From the NCBI RefSeq assembly GCF_940143175.1, contig NZ_OW659496.1:124001-188000 (forward strand): 64,000 nt of DNA. Reading direction: 5' to 3'. This document shows positions 25,126 through 33,810 of this stretch, piece after piece. A program made the translations under genes and the position numbers. The stretch is from Erysipelothrix amsterdamensis. Lineage in GTDB: Bacteria; Bacillota_I; Bacilli_A; Erysipelotrichales; Erysipelotrichaceae. Below the pieces are notes generated by a model. It had not been told where the DNA came from. It did no database searches and saw only the letters and a list, made by a program, of their open reading frames with translations. The first letter of the stretch is position 1, and every line of letters starts with the position of its first letter.

Positions 25126-26286
25126 ATGCCATTTGCCTTAATAACATTTCAATCAATCATCAATAGTTTAAAGGCTATCGTAGACTTTTCAATTATTTGG
25201 GTTTTGGTTTATTACATTTTGAGAATTGTTAGAAATAATTCTCGAACTGTTCAGATTTTCAAAGGAATCGTATTAATCATTGCGATGCGCTTTGTTGCTC
25301 ATAAACTAAGCCTCACTACATTAAAAGCTCTACTCGATCTATTGATTCAATATGGATTCTTAGTCGTAGTCATTATATTTGTGCCGGAAATCCGAGCTAT
25401 GTTGGAAAGACTCGGAAAAACATCCGTTTTTTCAGCACTCCATTCTTTATCCGGTAATGAGAAAGAAAAACTTGTGGATGAACTCGTTGATGCAGCAACC
25501 GTGCTTGCAGAACGAAAAACAGGTGCACTTATTACACTTGAACAAGGTCACTCTTTAGCAGATTATATTAAAACGGGTACACCAATTAATTCATCCGTTA
25601 CCTCGGAACTTTTATGTTCTATTTTTGTTACGTCGACACCACTTCATGATGGTGCAGTAATAATCCAAGGGGATCGCATCGCATGTGCGTCGGCCTATTT
25701 CCCACCGACTGCTCAAGATTTACCAACTCGCTATGGTGCGCGTCACCGTGCTGCGATTGGATTAAGTGAAGTTACAGACTCAGTAACAATTATTGTATCC
25801 GAAGAAACGGGAACAATTTCGATTGCTGAAGGTGGAAAACTTCGAGAAATGGATGCTGCGAGCTTACGAGAGTATCTCAATCTTCTTATCCAAAATAGTG
25901 AAAAAGAAGTAAGTCAAAGTCTAGGCGCTCATCGTAAACAACGTAAATTTAATTTATCAAAATTAAACGTTGATCCAATTAAAATTGAGAAGGTTGATAG
26001 TTCAGATTTAAACCTTAAATCGACGGAACCTACAGAAACAAATGTGGAAAAGCGGGACTTTTCAAAATTAATGGGTATCTTCAAGAAAAAACCTAAGGAT
26101 GCCGATACAAAAGATAAGTCAACAGAGAACGTACAAGACTTAACAAGTAATCAAGATCATTCGTCACAGGATGAAGATTCAAAAACAACCGATGTTGAGG
26201 AACCAGTAACGATCGTAGATGATACGAATTCATCAGAGAAACTAAACGATGAAGGAGGTGAGCCAAATGAGTCCGAAGAAAGATAA
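25126..26286 (+). CDS. cdaA: Diadenylate cyclase CdaA (c-di-AMP synthase)
   Basis: A 386-residue membrane enzyme that joins two ATP into the second messenger c-di-AMP, which controls potassium, osmolyte and wall balance. Three N-terminal membrane helices (to about residue 85) precede the DAC domain. Its catalytic motifs are DGA (LHDGAVIIQGDR, near 184) and RHR (YGARHRAAIG, near 207). The C-terminal 110 residues form a charged, probably disordered tail (many Lys, Asp, Ser, Thr) that is longer than in the usual ~275-residue CdaA. The ribosome site is AAGGAGG. It is the first gene of cdaA-cdaR-glmM. Confidence 0.95.
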   Translation: MPFALITFQSIINSLKAIVDFSIIWVLVYYILRIVRNNSRTVQIFKGIVLIIAMRFVAHKLSLTTLKALLDLLIQYGFLVVVIIFVPEIRAMLERLGKTSVFSALHSLSGNEKEKLVDELVDAATVLAERKTGALITLEQGHSLADYIKTGTPINSSVTSELLCSIFVTSTPLHDGAVIIQGDRIACASAYFPPTAQDLPTRYGARHRAAIGLSEVTDSVTIIVSEETGTISIAEGGKLREMDAASLREYLNLLIQNSEKEVSQSLGAHRKQRKFNLSKLNVDPIKIEKVDSSDLNLKSTEPTETNVEKRDFSKLMGIFKKKPKDADTKDKSTENVQDLTSNQDHSSQDEDSKTTDVEEPVTIVDDTNSSEKLNDEGGEPNESEER

Positions 26287-27658
26287 GAAAAATAAGAAAT
26301 TTGATTCTGAGGATAAACTTGAGCTTGCACAGATTATCGCAGAAAGATCTGAAAAAATTACGAATTTAACCGAATCAATTGGAGATGCATTCCTTCGAGT
26401 ACTTCGTTGGTTGAGTGCATGGTTTGACCGAATTCTCTTTAATCCACGTCACGCTAAACTCGTGGCATTCGCAGTTGCATTACTTATTTATTTTGCATTC
26501 AATGTATCTGCATCCACGCCATCTCCAGTAAATCAAGCGCGTCAAATTCCAGATGTCCCAGTTGTTGTAAAGTATAACTCTGAGATGTATGAAGTTGTAG
26601 ATTTTGATGAGAAAGTTGATGTCATTGTATTTGGGGATTATAGTGATATTTCAATGGTAAACCCTCAAAATGATCTTAAAGTTGAATTAGATTTGAGTGG
26701 CCTTGCAGAAGGAACACATCAAGTTAACTACAAAACAAATATAACGTCAGCTCGTATTCGAACAACAATTACACCGGCTTCTGCTAATGTAACGATTCGA
26801 ATCAAAGAAGCAAAACGTATGACGTTAAGTACTGAATTCGTTAACCAAAACAAACTTGGAAGCCAATATGTATTGGGTACGCCAGAGTTAGAGACACAAG
26901 ATGTAACGATTAAAGCGTCGAAAGAAACAATGTCACAAGTAGCATTCGTAAAAGCATTAATTGATGTTAGTGGCCAAACTGAACAGTTTACTACTGACGC
27001 AGAAATCGTAGCTTATAACCAACAAGGTGAACGTCTAACGACGGTGGATGTATTGCCGAAAACAGTTAAAGCGAAGGTAGATGTAACATCACCTAATAAA
27101 ACAGTTCCGATTAAGCCAGTTTTCCAAGGAGATATTCCAGAAGGTAAGGCGATTGCATCGTTATCAATGGATAACGAAGCGATGACAATTTACGCACAAC
27201 AATCGGTTCTTGATAGTATTGAAGAAATTAAAGTTCCAATTCAAGCGAGTGGTCTCACAAAAGATACAAAACTCGTTCATAACATTAGCCTTCCATCCGG
27301 AGTTCGTCATGGTACAGTTTCTAAAGTAAACTTTGATATCAAGCTCGGCGAGGGTGAAACTAAGAAATTTGACGATATTCCAATTCTATTTGTACATAAT
27401 GTTAATCAGTTGAAGATTTCACCAGGCACATCTGGCGATCAAAAAACAGCAACAACGACATCATTAGAAGTGTTTGGAACAAAAGAAAATATTGAAAAAT
27501 TCAAACCTGAAAACGTTAAAGTATATATTGATATGCGTGACATTGAACCAGGTGATAATCAAGAGGTTAAACTCTATGTAGAATACAACGATCCAACATC
27601 GTCTCTCTACACAGTAAAATCAACAAAAGAAACAGCAGTATTTAGTTTTAGAAAATAA
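26267..27658 (+). CDS. cdaR: CdaA regulator CdaR (YbbR-domain protein)
   Basis: A 463-residue protein with a basic cytoplasmic N-terminus, one membrane helix near residues 62-82 and several extracellular YbbR repeats. The repeats share blocks of the type VPVVVKYNSEMYEVVDF, VPIKPVFQGDIPEGKAI and IPILFVHNVNQL. In Firmicutes CdaR binds CdaA and modulates it. The ATG at 26267 is inside cdaA (20-bp overlap), with the very strong site GAAGGAGGTGA at 26251-26261. Confidence 0.92.
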   Translation: MSPKKDKKNKKFDSEDKLELAQIIAERSEKITNLTESIGDAFLRVLRWLSAWFDRILFNPRHAKLVAFAVALLIYFAFNVSASTPSPVNQARQIPDVPVVVKYNSEMYEVVDFDEKVDVIVFGDYSDISMVNPQNDLKVELDLSGLAEGTHQVNYKTNITSARIRTTITPASANVTIRIKEAKRMTLSTEFVNQNKLGSQYVLGTPELETQDVTIKASKETMSQVAFVKALIDVSGQTEQFTTDAEIVAYNQQGERLTTVDVLPKTVKAKVDVTSPNKTVPIKPVFQGDIPEGKAIASLSMDNEAMTIYAQQSVLDSIEEIKVPIQASGLTKDTKLVHNISLPSGVRHGTVSKVNFDIKLGEGETKKFDDIPILFVHNVNQLKISPGTSGDQKTATTTSLEVFGTKENIEKFKPENVKVYIDMRDIEPGDNQEVKLYVEYNDPTSSLYTVKSTKETAVFSFRK

Positions 27659-27671
27659 GAGGTAAGTATTT

Positions 27672-28994
27672 ATGGGTAAGTATTTTGGAACGGACGGACT
27701 TCGCGGTAAAGCGAATGATGCTCTAAGTTTGGATATTGCAATTAAAGTGGGACAATACTTAGGTTACTCGTTTAGAGGTGAGAAGATTGTAGTTGGACAA
27801 GACACACGACTTTCTTCAGGAATGTTTGCAAGTGCAATTGCTGCAGGAGCAACATCTATGGGTGCTGATGTATATCTACTTGGTGTTTGTGCTACTCCAG
27901 CACTTGCATACGCAGTTAAAAACGAAGGGTTCGCAGGTGGTGTAATGATTTCCGCGAGTCATAATCCTTACTACGATAATGGCTTAAAATGCTTTGCTTC
28001 GACAGGTATGAAAATATCTGCAGAGCTAGAAGAAAAAATTGAAGCGTACATTGATGGTGAACTATCCATCGATGTTGCGCACAGTAATGAAATTGGACGT
28101 GTTGTGGAATTTCCGGAAGGATTGGAAACATACATTCAATATCTTGAATCTCTAATCGATGTGCGTTTTGATGGTTTGAACGTCGTCCTCGATACGGCAA
28201 ATGGCTCGGCTGTTTCTTCCGCTGAACGTCTCTTTAAAGATTTAGGTGCTTGTGTGACAGTCATGAATAACAATCCTGATGGACTCAATATTAATACTGA
28301 GTGTGGTTCAACACATCCGGAGTCACTTCAAGCAAAAGTAGTTGAAATGGGTGCAGATATGGGATTTGCATTTGACGGTGACGCAGATCGCTGTCTTGCA
28401 GTAAATCATAAAGGCGAGATGGTTGATGGTGACGAAATCTTGTTTATTCTTGGTCGTTTCTTCAAATCGGAAAAGCAACTTAAAGAAGATACGATTGTAT
28501 CAACCGTCATGGCTAATTTAGGATTCTTGAAATCCTGTCAAAAATCAGGTTTGAATGTAATTACAACAGATGTTGGTGATAAACATGTTTATGCGTCAAT
28601 GAATGAGAATGATTACAAACTTGGTGGAGAACAATCTGGACATATTATACTGAAGGATTATGCGACGACAGGTGATGGCGTGTTGACTGCACTTGTTATT
28701 GCAGAAATAGCATCAAAAGCTGGAAAAACACTAGCAGAACTCGGTTCGGAATGTATTCGATTCCCGCAACTACTTCAAAATGTTCCTGTTAATGATAAAC
28801 AAGCAGTTATGAATCATGACGCTGTAAAAGAAGCTGAGAATCGCATTCATCGCGAATTGGGTGACGAAGGGCGATTACTTCTTAGACCGTCAGGTACAGA
28901 ACCGCTTGTCCGCGTCATGGTAGAAGCACAAACAGATGATTTGTGTGAACACTATGTCAATGATATGATTAATGTAATCAATAACATTGAGTAA
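27672..28994 (+). CDS. glmM: Phosphoglucosamine mutase GlmM
   Basis: A 440-residue alpha-D-phosphohexomutase that converts glucosamine-6-phosphate to glucosamine-1-phosphate for UDP-GlcNAc and wall synthesis. The phosphoserine loop is MISASHNPYYDNG (near residue 98). The metal site is FDGDADRC (near 238), the sugar loop is GGEQSGH and the phosphate site is RPSGTEPLVRVM. GlmM is known to bind CdaA, which explains the conserved cdaA-cdaR-glmM order. Confidence 0.97.
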   Translation: MGKYFGTDGLRGKANDALSLDIAIKVGQYLGYSFRGEKIVVGQDTRLSSGMFASAIAAGATSMGADVYLLGVCATPALAYAVKNEGFAGGVMISASHNPYYDNGLKCFASTGMKISAELEEKIEAYIDGELSIDVAHSNEIGRVVEFPEGLETYIQYLESLIDVRFDGLNVVLDTANGSAVSSAERLFKDLGACVTVMNNNPDGLNINTECGSTHPESLQAKVVEMGADMGFAFDGDADRCLAVNHKGEMVDGDEILFILGRFFKSEKQLKEDTIVSTVMANLGFLKSCQKSGLNVITTDVGDKHVYASMNENDYKLGGEQSGHIILKDYATTGDGVLTALVIAEIASKAGKTLAELGSECIRFPQLLQNVPVNDKQAVMNHDAVKEAENRIHRELGDEGRLLLRPSGTEPLVRVMVEAQTDDLCEHYVNDMINVINNIE

Positions 28995-29004
28995 GGGTGA
29001 TAAT

Positions 29005-29661
29005 ATGAAATATGTGATCAGTATTGTAGAAGATGAAAAAGATTTAAATGAACTTGTAAAGAGTTATTTAGAAAACGCTGGTTATGAAGTCCGCTCTTAT
29101 TACACATATGATGAAGCGAATGCCCATGTTCAGGATGACGATGTTCATCTTTGGATTTTGGATATAATGCTTGATGATAAGAGTGGTTTTGATTTGATTG
29201 AACGCATTAAAATGCATTCGCCTGCAACTCCGGTAATCTTTATGTCTGCACGAGATAAAGAATTTGATCGAATTATTGGTTTGGAAAAGGGTAGTGATGA
29301 TTATATTACGAAACCTTTCTCACCAAAAGAATTAGTGCTGCGGGTTAATAACATTATTAAGCGTTCTTATAATCAAGACCTTCAAACGGAAGTTGATGGT
29401 TATGTCATTGATGAGAAACAGCGTAAAGCGAGCAAAGATGGCTATGAACTTGAACTTACAACAAAAGAGTTTGATCTCTTAATGCTTTTCGTTAAAAATA
29501 GAGGTGTTGCCTTTACGCGTGAACAGATTTTAGTTCATGTTTGGGAAACCAATTATTTTGGGTCGGATCGAGTTGTAGATGATACCTTAAGACGTCTTCG
29601 AAAAAAAATGCCTGGTCTTAATATACAAACAATATACGGATTCGGATATCGTCTTGGATGA
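29005..29661 (+). CDS. Response regulator, OmpR/PhoB type
   Basis: A 218-residue two-component regulator. The receiver domain has the acidic pair VEDE near residue 8, the phospho-acceptor Asp in LWILDIMLDDKSGFD, and the Lys of YITKPFSPKEL. The C-terminal winged helix ends in VVDDTLRRLRKKM and the usual YGFGYRL. ATG 29005 is chosen because the TAAGGGTGA site overlaps the glmM stop. It is translationally coupled to the kinase gene (4-bp overlap). The stimulus and targets are unknown; its place behind glmM suggests an envelope-related signal. Confidence 0.92.
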   Translation: MKYVISIVEDEKDLNELVKSYLENAGYEVRSYYTYDEANAHVQDDDVHLWILDIMLDDKSGFDLIERIKMHSPATPVIFMSARDKEFDRIIGLEKGSDDYITKPFSPKELVLRVNNIIKRSYNQDLQTEVDGYVIDEKQRKASKDGYELELTTKEFDLLMLFVKNRGVAFTREQILVHVWETNYFGSDRVVDDTLRRLRKKMPGLNIQTIYGFGYRLG

Positions 29662-30992
29662 TGAGAAATATTCGTGAGTTTATAAGAAAGCTATCGTTAA
29701 CACAGCAATTAATTGCAATTGTTGTTTTTACCTTTGCTTTCTTTTTAGTATTCTTTTTTGGAGCGTTATCTTTAAATATCGATAAGTTTGTTGATAAGCA
29801 AATGTACGACTTAATCCATCGAACACAACAGAATGTTATTTATAACTATAAACGTGGGTTGGATGATGTCGATTTATATGGAGCAAATGATCCGAATATT
29901 ATCCATGTTATTCGAAATAAAGACGGTAGTATAAAATCAAATGGTTTAAGTCTCATCAATGTGGATTTATTAAAACAAGTTAAGATTCAAATGGATGCAG
30001 TGGAGCTCGAACAAAGCATTAACTACCGATTTAAAGATAGCAGTCTTTATACCATTACAAATATCCCGGATAAACAAGCAAGTATTGCAACTTTAATTTC
30101 TAGAAATTATCAGAACGAATTTAAATCGTTATTATTAAATAATGTTATTAATATGATTTTGATAATTATTGGTGTTGTTTTCTTATTATTACTTGTTTGG
30201 GTTAGTTATATTATTCATCCATTAAACCAAATCCGTGCGTATATTGAGAAAATAAAGCGAAACGAAGATGCAGAATTAAATATTGAACGTCATGATGAAA
30301 TTGGTGAGCTGGCAGATGTGTTAGTTGAGATGAACGAGGAATTGAAGCGCCAAGAGCGTGTTAAAGAAGAAATGATTCAAAACATATCACATGATCTTAA
30401 AACACCGATAGCGACGATTAAATCGTACAGTGAAGCGATCAAAGATGGTGTTTATCCTTACGAGACGCTTGAGAAGTCAGTTGATGTCATTATTCAACAT
30501 GCAGATCGTTTAGAGAAGAAAGTTTATAATCTATTGATGTTGAATCGAATGGATTACATGACTCATGAACAAATCGATCAGAATAGTAATATAGAGTTGA
30601 AAGAAACGATAGAGTCGGTAATTGTTTCTTCAAGTCAAATAAGACCAGAAATCGAACTAATTCTAAATGCCGAAGAACATAATGTATTTTTTGGTACAGA
30701 GGAGCCGTGGCGGGTTGTTGTTGAGAATCTTCTCGATAATGCTCTGCGATACGCTAAGACAAAGATTATTATCACATTAAAAGATAATTACCTATCGGTA
30801 TACAATGATGGATCGATAATCAATGAAAATAGAACAGAACAGATTTTTAATGCTTATGAAAAAGGTGAGGGTGGTCAGTTTGGGCTGGGACTCTCAATCG
30901 TTAATAAAGTCGCAACGAATTATGGTTATTCAGTAAGTGCTTCAAACGTTGACGAAGGCGTTATATTTGAAATTAGAAAGGCAGGAATTTAA
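29658..30992 (+). CDS. Sensor histidine kinase
   Basis: A 444-residue membrane kinase. Two TM helices (about 20-40 and 165-188) enclose a sensor domain of about 120 residues that I do not recognise. A HAMP region (IIHPLNQIRAYIEKI) follows, then the H-box ISHDLKTPIATIKSYSEA with the phosphorylated His, an N-box (VVENLLDNALRYA) and a G-box (GQFGLGLSIV). It partners the regulator just upstream, and the NYN gene follows with no gap. Confidence 0.93.
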   Translation: MMRNIREFIRKLSLTQQLIAIVVFTFAFFLVFFFGALSLNIDKFVDKQMYDLIHRTQQNVIYNYKRGLDDVDLYGANDPNIIHVIRNKDGSIKSNGLSLINVDLLKQVKIQMDAVELEQSINYRFKDSSLYTITNIPDKQASIATLISRNYQNEFKSLLLNNVINMILIIIGVVFLLLLVWVSYIIHPLNQIRAYIEKIKRNEDAELNIERHDEIGELADVLVEMNEELKRQERVKEEMIQNISHDLKTPIATIKSYSEAIKDGVYPYETLEKSVDVIIQHADRLEKKVYNLLMLNRMDYMTHEQIDQNSNIELKETIESVIVSSSQIRPEIELILNAEEHNVFFGTEEPWRVVVENLLDNALRYAKTKIIITLKDNYLSVYNDGSIINENRTEQIFNAYEKGEGGQFGLGLSIVNKVATNYGYSVSASNVDEGVIFEIRKAGI

Positions 30993-31718
30993 ATGAAACA
31001 AAAAATTGATTCACGAATTGCAGTATTAATTGATGCAGAAAACGTTCCATATGCTAATATTGGGGGCGTATTACGAGAAGTTGCTCGTTATGGTACACCT
31101 ACAGTAAAAAGAATCTACGGTGATTGGACAAAACAAACTGCTTCAGGATGGAAAAGTCATTTGCTGGAACATGCAATCACTCCCATCCAACAATACTCTT
31201 ATACAACTGGAAAAAACTCATCAGATTCCGCAATGATTATTGATGCGATGGATATTCTGTATGAAGGAAATGTTGAATCATTCTGTATTGTCTCTTCAGA
31301 CAGTGATTTTACGCGCCTTGCAGTGCGTTTAAGGGAAGCAGGGAAGTATGTCATTGGAATTGGCGAACAGAAGACTCCAAGCGCTTTTATCGCATCCTGT
31401 GACAAGTTCATTTATATTGAAATTATCGATCTTGTCGAAACTGAAAATGTCGACTCCAAAACAAAACTCTCTGTAGACAAAAAGAATAAGTTGCACCAAC
31501 TCATTGCATCCTCAGTTAATGACCTCGCAGATGATAATGGATATGTATTTATGGGCGATTTAGGAAATTTAATTATGAAAAAACAACCGGATTTTGATCC
31601 GCGAAACTATGGATATTATCAATTAACACCGCTCATCAAAGCACTTGGACAATTCGACATCGATGAAAGACGGATTCCAAATAGTAATGTTAAACATGTG
31701 TACATCCGAAACAAATAG
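30993..31718 (+). CDS. NYN-domain ribonuclease-like protein with OST-HTH domain
   Basis: A 241-residue protein of the LabA/DUF88 type. Residues 8-150 form a PIN-like NYN domain with the acidic metal ligands in VLIDAENV and VSSDSDFTRLA, plus the Asp of KNSSDSAMIIDAMDIL. The C-terminal part (about 165-240: KNKLHQLIASSVN, DLGNLIMKKQPDFDPRNYGY, PLIKAL) matches an OST-HTH/LOTUS domain, an RNA-binding fold. A role in RNA turnover is inferred from these folds. It starts directly after the kinase stop. Confidence 0.85.
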   Translation: MKQKIDSRIAVLIDAENVPYANIGGVLREVARYGTPTVKRIYGDWTKQTASGWKSHLLEHAITPIQQYSYTTGKNSSDSAMIIDAMDILYEGNVESFCIVSSDSDFTRLAVRLREAGKYVIGIGEQKTPSAFIASCDKFIYIEIIDLVETENVDSKTKLSVDKKNKLHQLIASSVNDLADDNGYVFMGDLGNLIMKKQPDFDPRNYGYYQLTPLIKALGQFDIDERRIPNSNVKHVYIRNK

Positions 31719-31747
31719 TTTATAATGTAAGTGAAAAGAGGATTTGT

Positions 31748-32311
31748 ATGCATAAGAAATTAGTTTTAGCGAGTCAATCACCAAGAAGACGAGAATTAGT
31801 AACGAAACTTGGGGTGGCTTTTAATGTTGTATCACCGACAAGTGATGAGACCCTTGATTCATCGCTTACTGTGGAAGAACAAATAGAAAGAATATCTGAA
31901 GAAAAAGCATTAAGTGTTTTTGAGAACTATCAAGATTGTGTTGTCCTAGGATCAGATACCGTAGTTGTGTTCAACGGAGAAGTTCTAGGGAAACCTAAAA
32001 ATGAAGAAGACGCAAAAGATACTTTAATGAAATTATCTGGATCAAAACATGACGTCATTACAGGTGTCTGTCTTGTATCATCGGAATGCAAACGTGTATT
32101 CTCAGTTAAAACTGAAGTTGAATTCTTTGAACTAACAGAAGCAGAAATCGATGCTTATGTCGCAACCAAAGAACCTTTAGATAAAGCTGGCAGTTACAGT
32201 ATACAAGGGTTTGGTTCTGTATTTGTGAAAGAAATTGTTGGTGACTTCTATTCTGTAATGGGTCTACCAATTTCTCGAGTAAATCAAGAATTAATCCACA
32301 ACGAGTGGTAA
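31748..32311 (+). CDS. maf: Maf-family nucleotide pyrophosphatase
   Basis: A 187-residue protein with the Maf signature LASQSPRRRELVTKLG near the N-terminus, ERISEEKA, LGSDTVV and DKAGSYSIQGFGSVFVKEIVGDFYSVMGLP. Maf proteins hydrolyse nucleoside triphosphates, mostly modified or pyrimidine ones, and are linked to septum formation when overproduced. An AAAAGAGG ribosome site precedes the ATG. A terminator follows the stop, ending the long cdaA-to-maf block. Confidence 0.94.
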   Translation: MHKKLVLASQSPRRRELVTKLGVAFNVVSPTSDETLDSSLTVEEQIERISEEKALSVFENYQDCVVLGSDTVVVFNGEVLGKPKNEEDAKDTLMKLSGSKHDVITGVCLVSSECKRVFSVKTEVEFFELTEAEIDAYVATKEPLDKAGSYSIQGFGSVFVKEIVGDFYSVMGLPISRVNQELIHNEW

Positions 32312-32338
32312 AAAACGAAGCAATTCGTTTTTTTTTTA
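32310..32338 (+). terminator. maf terminator
   Basis: AAAACGAA pairs with TTCGTTTT across a short loop (about 32312-32330) and nine T follow. Confidence 0.88.
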
Positions 32339-32462
32339 TGCATTTTATATCAAAAATTATAAGTTTTGTTCCATATTTAACCTAAATTTCAATAACTTAA
32401 GGTATTGTAAGGAAGTAATAACTATTGGTAGCAAAACTATCATGCCTTTCAAATGAAGGAAT

Positions 32463-32490
32463 AAAAGGTGCGTGGGGCATCTTTTATTTT
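32463..32490 (+). terminator. Orphan terminator in maf-GNAT spacer
   Basis: AAAAGGTGC (32463-32471) pairs with GCATCTTTT (32477-32485, one G-T pair), followed by ATTTT. No annotated gene ends here, so a short transcript from about 32400 may exist. Confidence 0.6.
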
Positions 32491-32588
32491 AGATAAAATA
32501 GCGTATAAAACGTTATTTTTTTTCGCATTTGCTTATTTGTCTCAATATGTCATGATATACATAGAGAATGAAAGTAGAAGGTGTTATT

Positions 32589-33164
32589 GTGGGTTACGAA
32601 ATAAAGGAATTAAATTATGAGGCGTTCATTCCCATCTACAACAATTTTATGGTCAATGATTTCCCAGATGATGAATTAAGATCATTACACAGTATAAAAA
32701 GAATGTTTAGAGATGGACGTTACTCTGTTTTAGTTATGGTTGAAGATGATGTACTTCTTGCTTACGCAAACTTTATCACTGATGAAGAAGGGCGCGTTGC
32801 GCTCCTTGATTACTATGCTGTGACGCAAGCCAGACGTGGTCAAGGGATTGGGACACTGTTCTTACAAAAAATACGAGAAACCCTTGATGTTGATGGATTA
32901 TTGATCGAGAGTGAAAGACCCGATAAAGCTGAGAGCGAAGAAGATCGCATTATTCGCACAAAACGCATTGGTTTTTACGAACAAAATGACTCCGTAGTTA
33001 CAGAATATACTTGGGAAGCCTATGGTGTTATCTATAATTTATTATATCTACCAATTGGTAAAGACGTTGAGAATGTAGATGTTGGATTCAAAATTAAAGA
33101 AATGTATGGATTTACCCTACCAAAATCATTATTAGAAAAGTACACAAAATTGTATATCGAATAA
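32589..33164 (+). CDS. GNAT family N-acetyltransferase
   Basis: An acetyltransferase of about 190 residues. The acetyl-CoA site is in TQARRGQGIGTLFLQKIRE (motif A, RxGxG type), preceded by the strand VALLDYYAV. The second half keeps a FYEQND block. The substrate cannot be told. Two starts are possible: ATG 32568 has no ribosome site and sits close to a -10-like TGATATAC, while GTG 32589 has AGAAGGTG six bases upstream. I prefer the GTG. The gene is monocistronic with its own bidirectional terminator. Confidence 0.82.
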   Translation: MGYEIKELNYEAFIPIYNNFMVNDFPDDELRSLHSIKRMFRDGRYSVLVMVEDDVLLAYANFITDEEGRVALLDYYAVTQARRGQGIGTLFLQKIRETLDVDGLLIESERPDKAESEEDRIIRTKRIGFYEQNDSVVTEYTWEAYGVIYNLLYLPIGKDVENVDVGFKIKEMYGFTLPKSLLEKYTKLYIE

Positions 33165-33197
33165 AAAAGAATCTCGAGATTATCGAGATTCTTTTTT
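33163..33197. terminator. Bidirectional terminator
   Basis: GAATCTCGA (33169-33177) pairs with TCGAGATTC (33183-33191), with A6 and T6 flanks. It serves the GNAT gene and the convergent panT-coa operon. Confidence 0.92.
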
Positions 33198-33810
33198 ATT
33201 TTCTTCGTATTTTATAAAGTGCTTTAGTAATGGGAATTGTAATCAGTGTGGATACAATAGCTTCTGGAATCCCATTAATGACTATTACGCTAAGCATTGC
33301 TTTAGTTACCGCTAAACCTTCAATACCCCGTGCCGAACCGTAGGCATCTTTAAAGAGCAAATAGATGAGTCCCATAACTAAAATAGTATTCGTCATTGAA
33401 CCGATAAAACCGGCTAAACCAAGACGAATAGAGTCCTTTTTAATAAACTCACTCTTTACAATATAGTAAGGAACAATCCCAACCAAGATTCGAGGGAGTA
33501 GTGCAATGATTAAAGCAAACGGACTTCCAGACGTCGTTCCAATAACTGGCACAAGAGGTGAAAAGGCGAAAGATAATATAGATGGGCTGATTGTATTATT
33601 TATGATGGAGTTTATTCCAAAAATTATGCCTAATCCAGCGCCTGCTGTTGGTCCTAAGATAATCGAACCGATGATAACTGGGATGTGGACAATTGTAGCT
33701 TTGATAAAGCCAAGATGTATAAAACCAAGTGGCGTTACCGAAAGTAAGATAATAATTGCGGCAAATAGGGTAAAGAGTGTATAGTTTAAAGTTTTCTTTT
33801 TAGTTTTCAT
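33196..33810 (-). CDS. panT: ECF transporter S component, probable pantothenate transporter PanT
   Basis: A 204-residue membrane protein with about six hydrophobic segments and the ECF S-component pattern. KATIVHIPVIIGSIILGPTAGAGLG in the second and third segments and FAFSPLVP match PanT-type substrate-binding subunits. It would work with the shared EcfA/A'/T energising module, which is not in this window. Specificity for pantothenate is inferred from resemblance to PanT and from its place at the end of the coaB-coaC-coaX operon. AAAGGA lies 7 bases before the ATG, and its start overlaps the coaX end by 11 bp. Confidence 0.86.
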   Translation of the reverse strand: MKTKKKTLNYTLFTLFAAIIILLSVTPLGFIHLGFIKATIVHIPVIIGSIILGPTAGAGLGIIFGINSIINNTISPSILSFAFSPLVPVIGTTSGSPFALIIALLPRILVGIVPYYIVKSEFIKKDSIRLGLAGFIGSMTNTILVMGLIYLLFKDAYGSARGIEGLAVTKAMLSVIVINGIPEAIVSTLITIPITKALYKIRRK

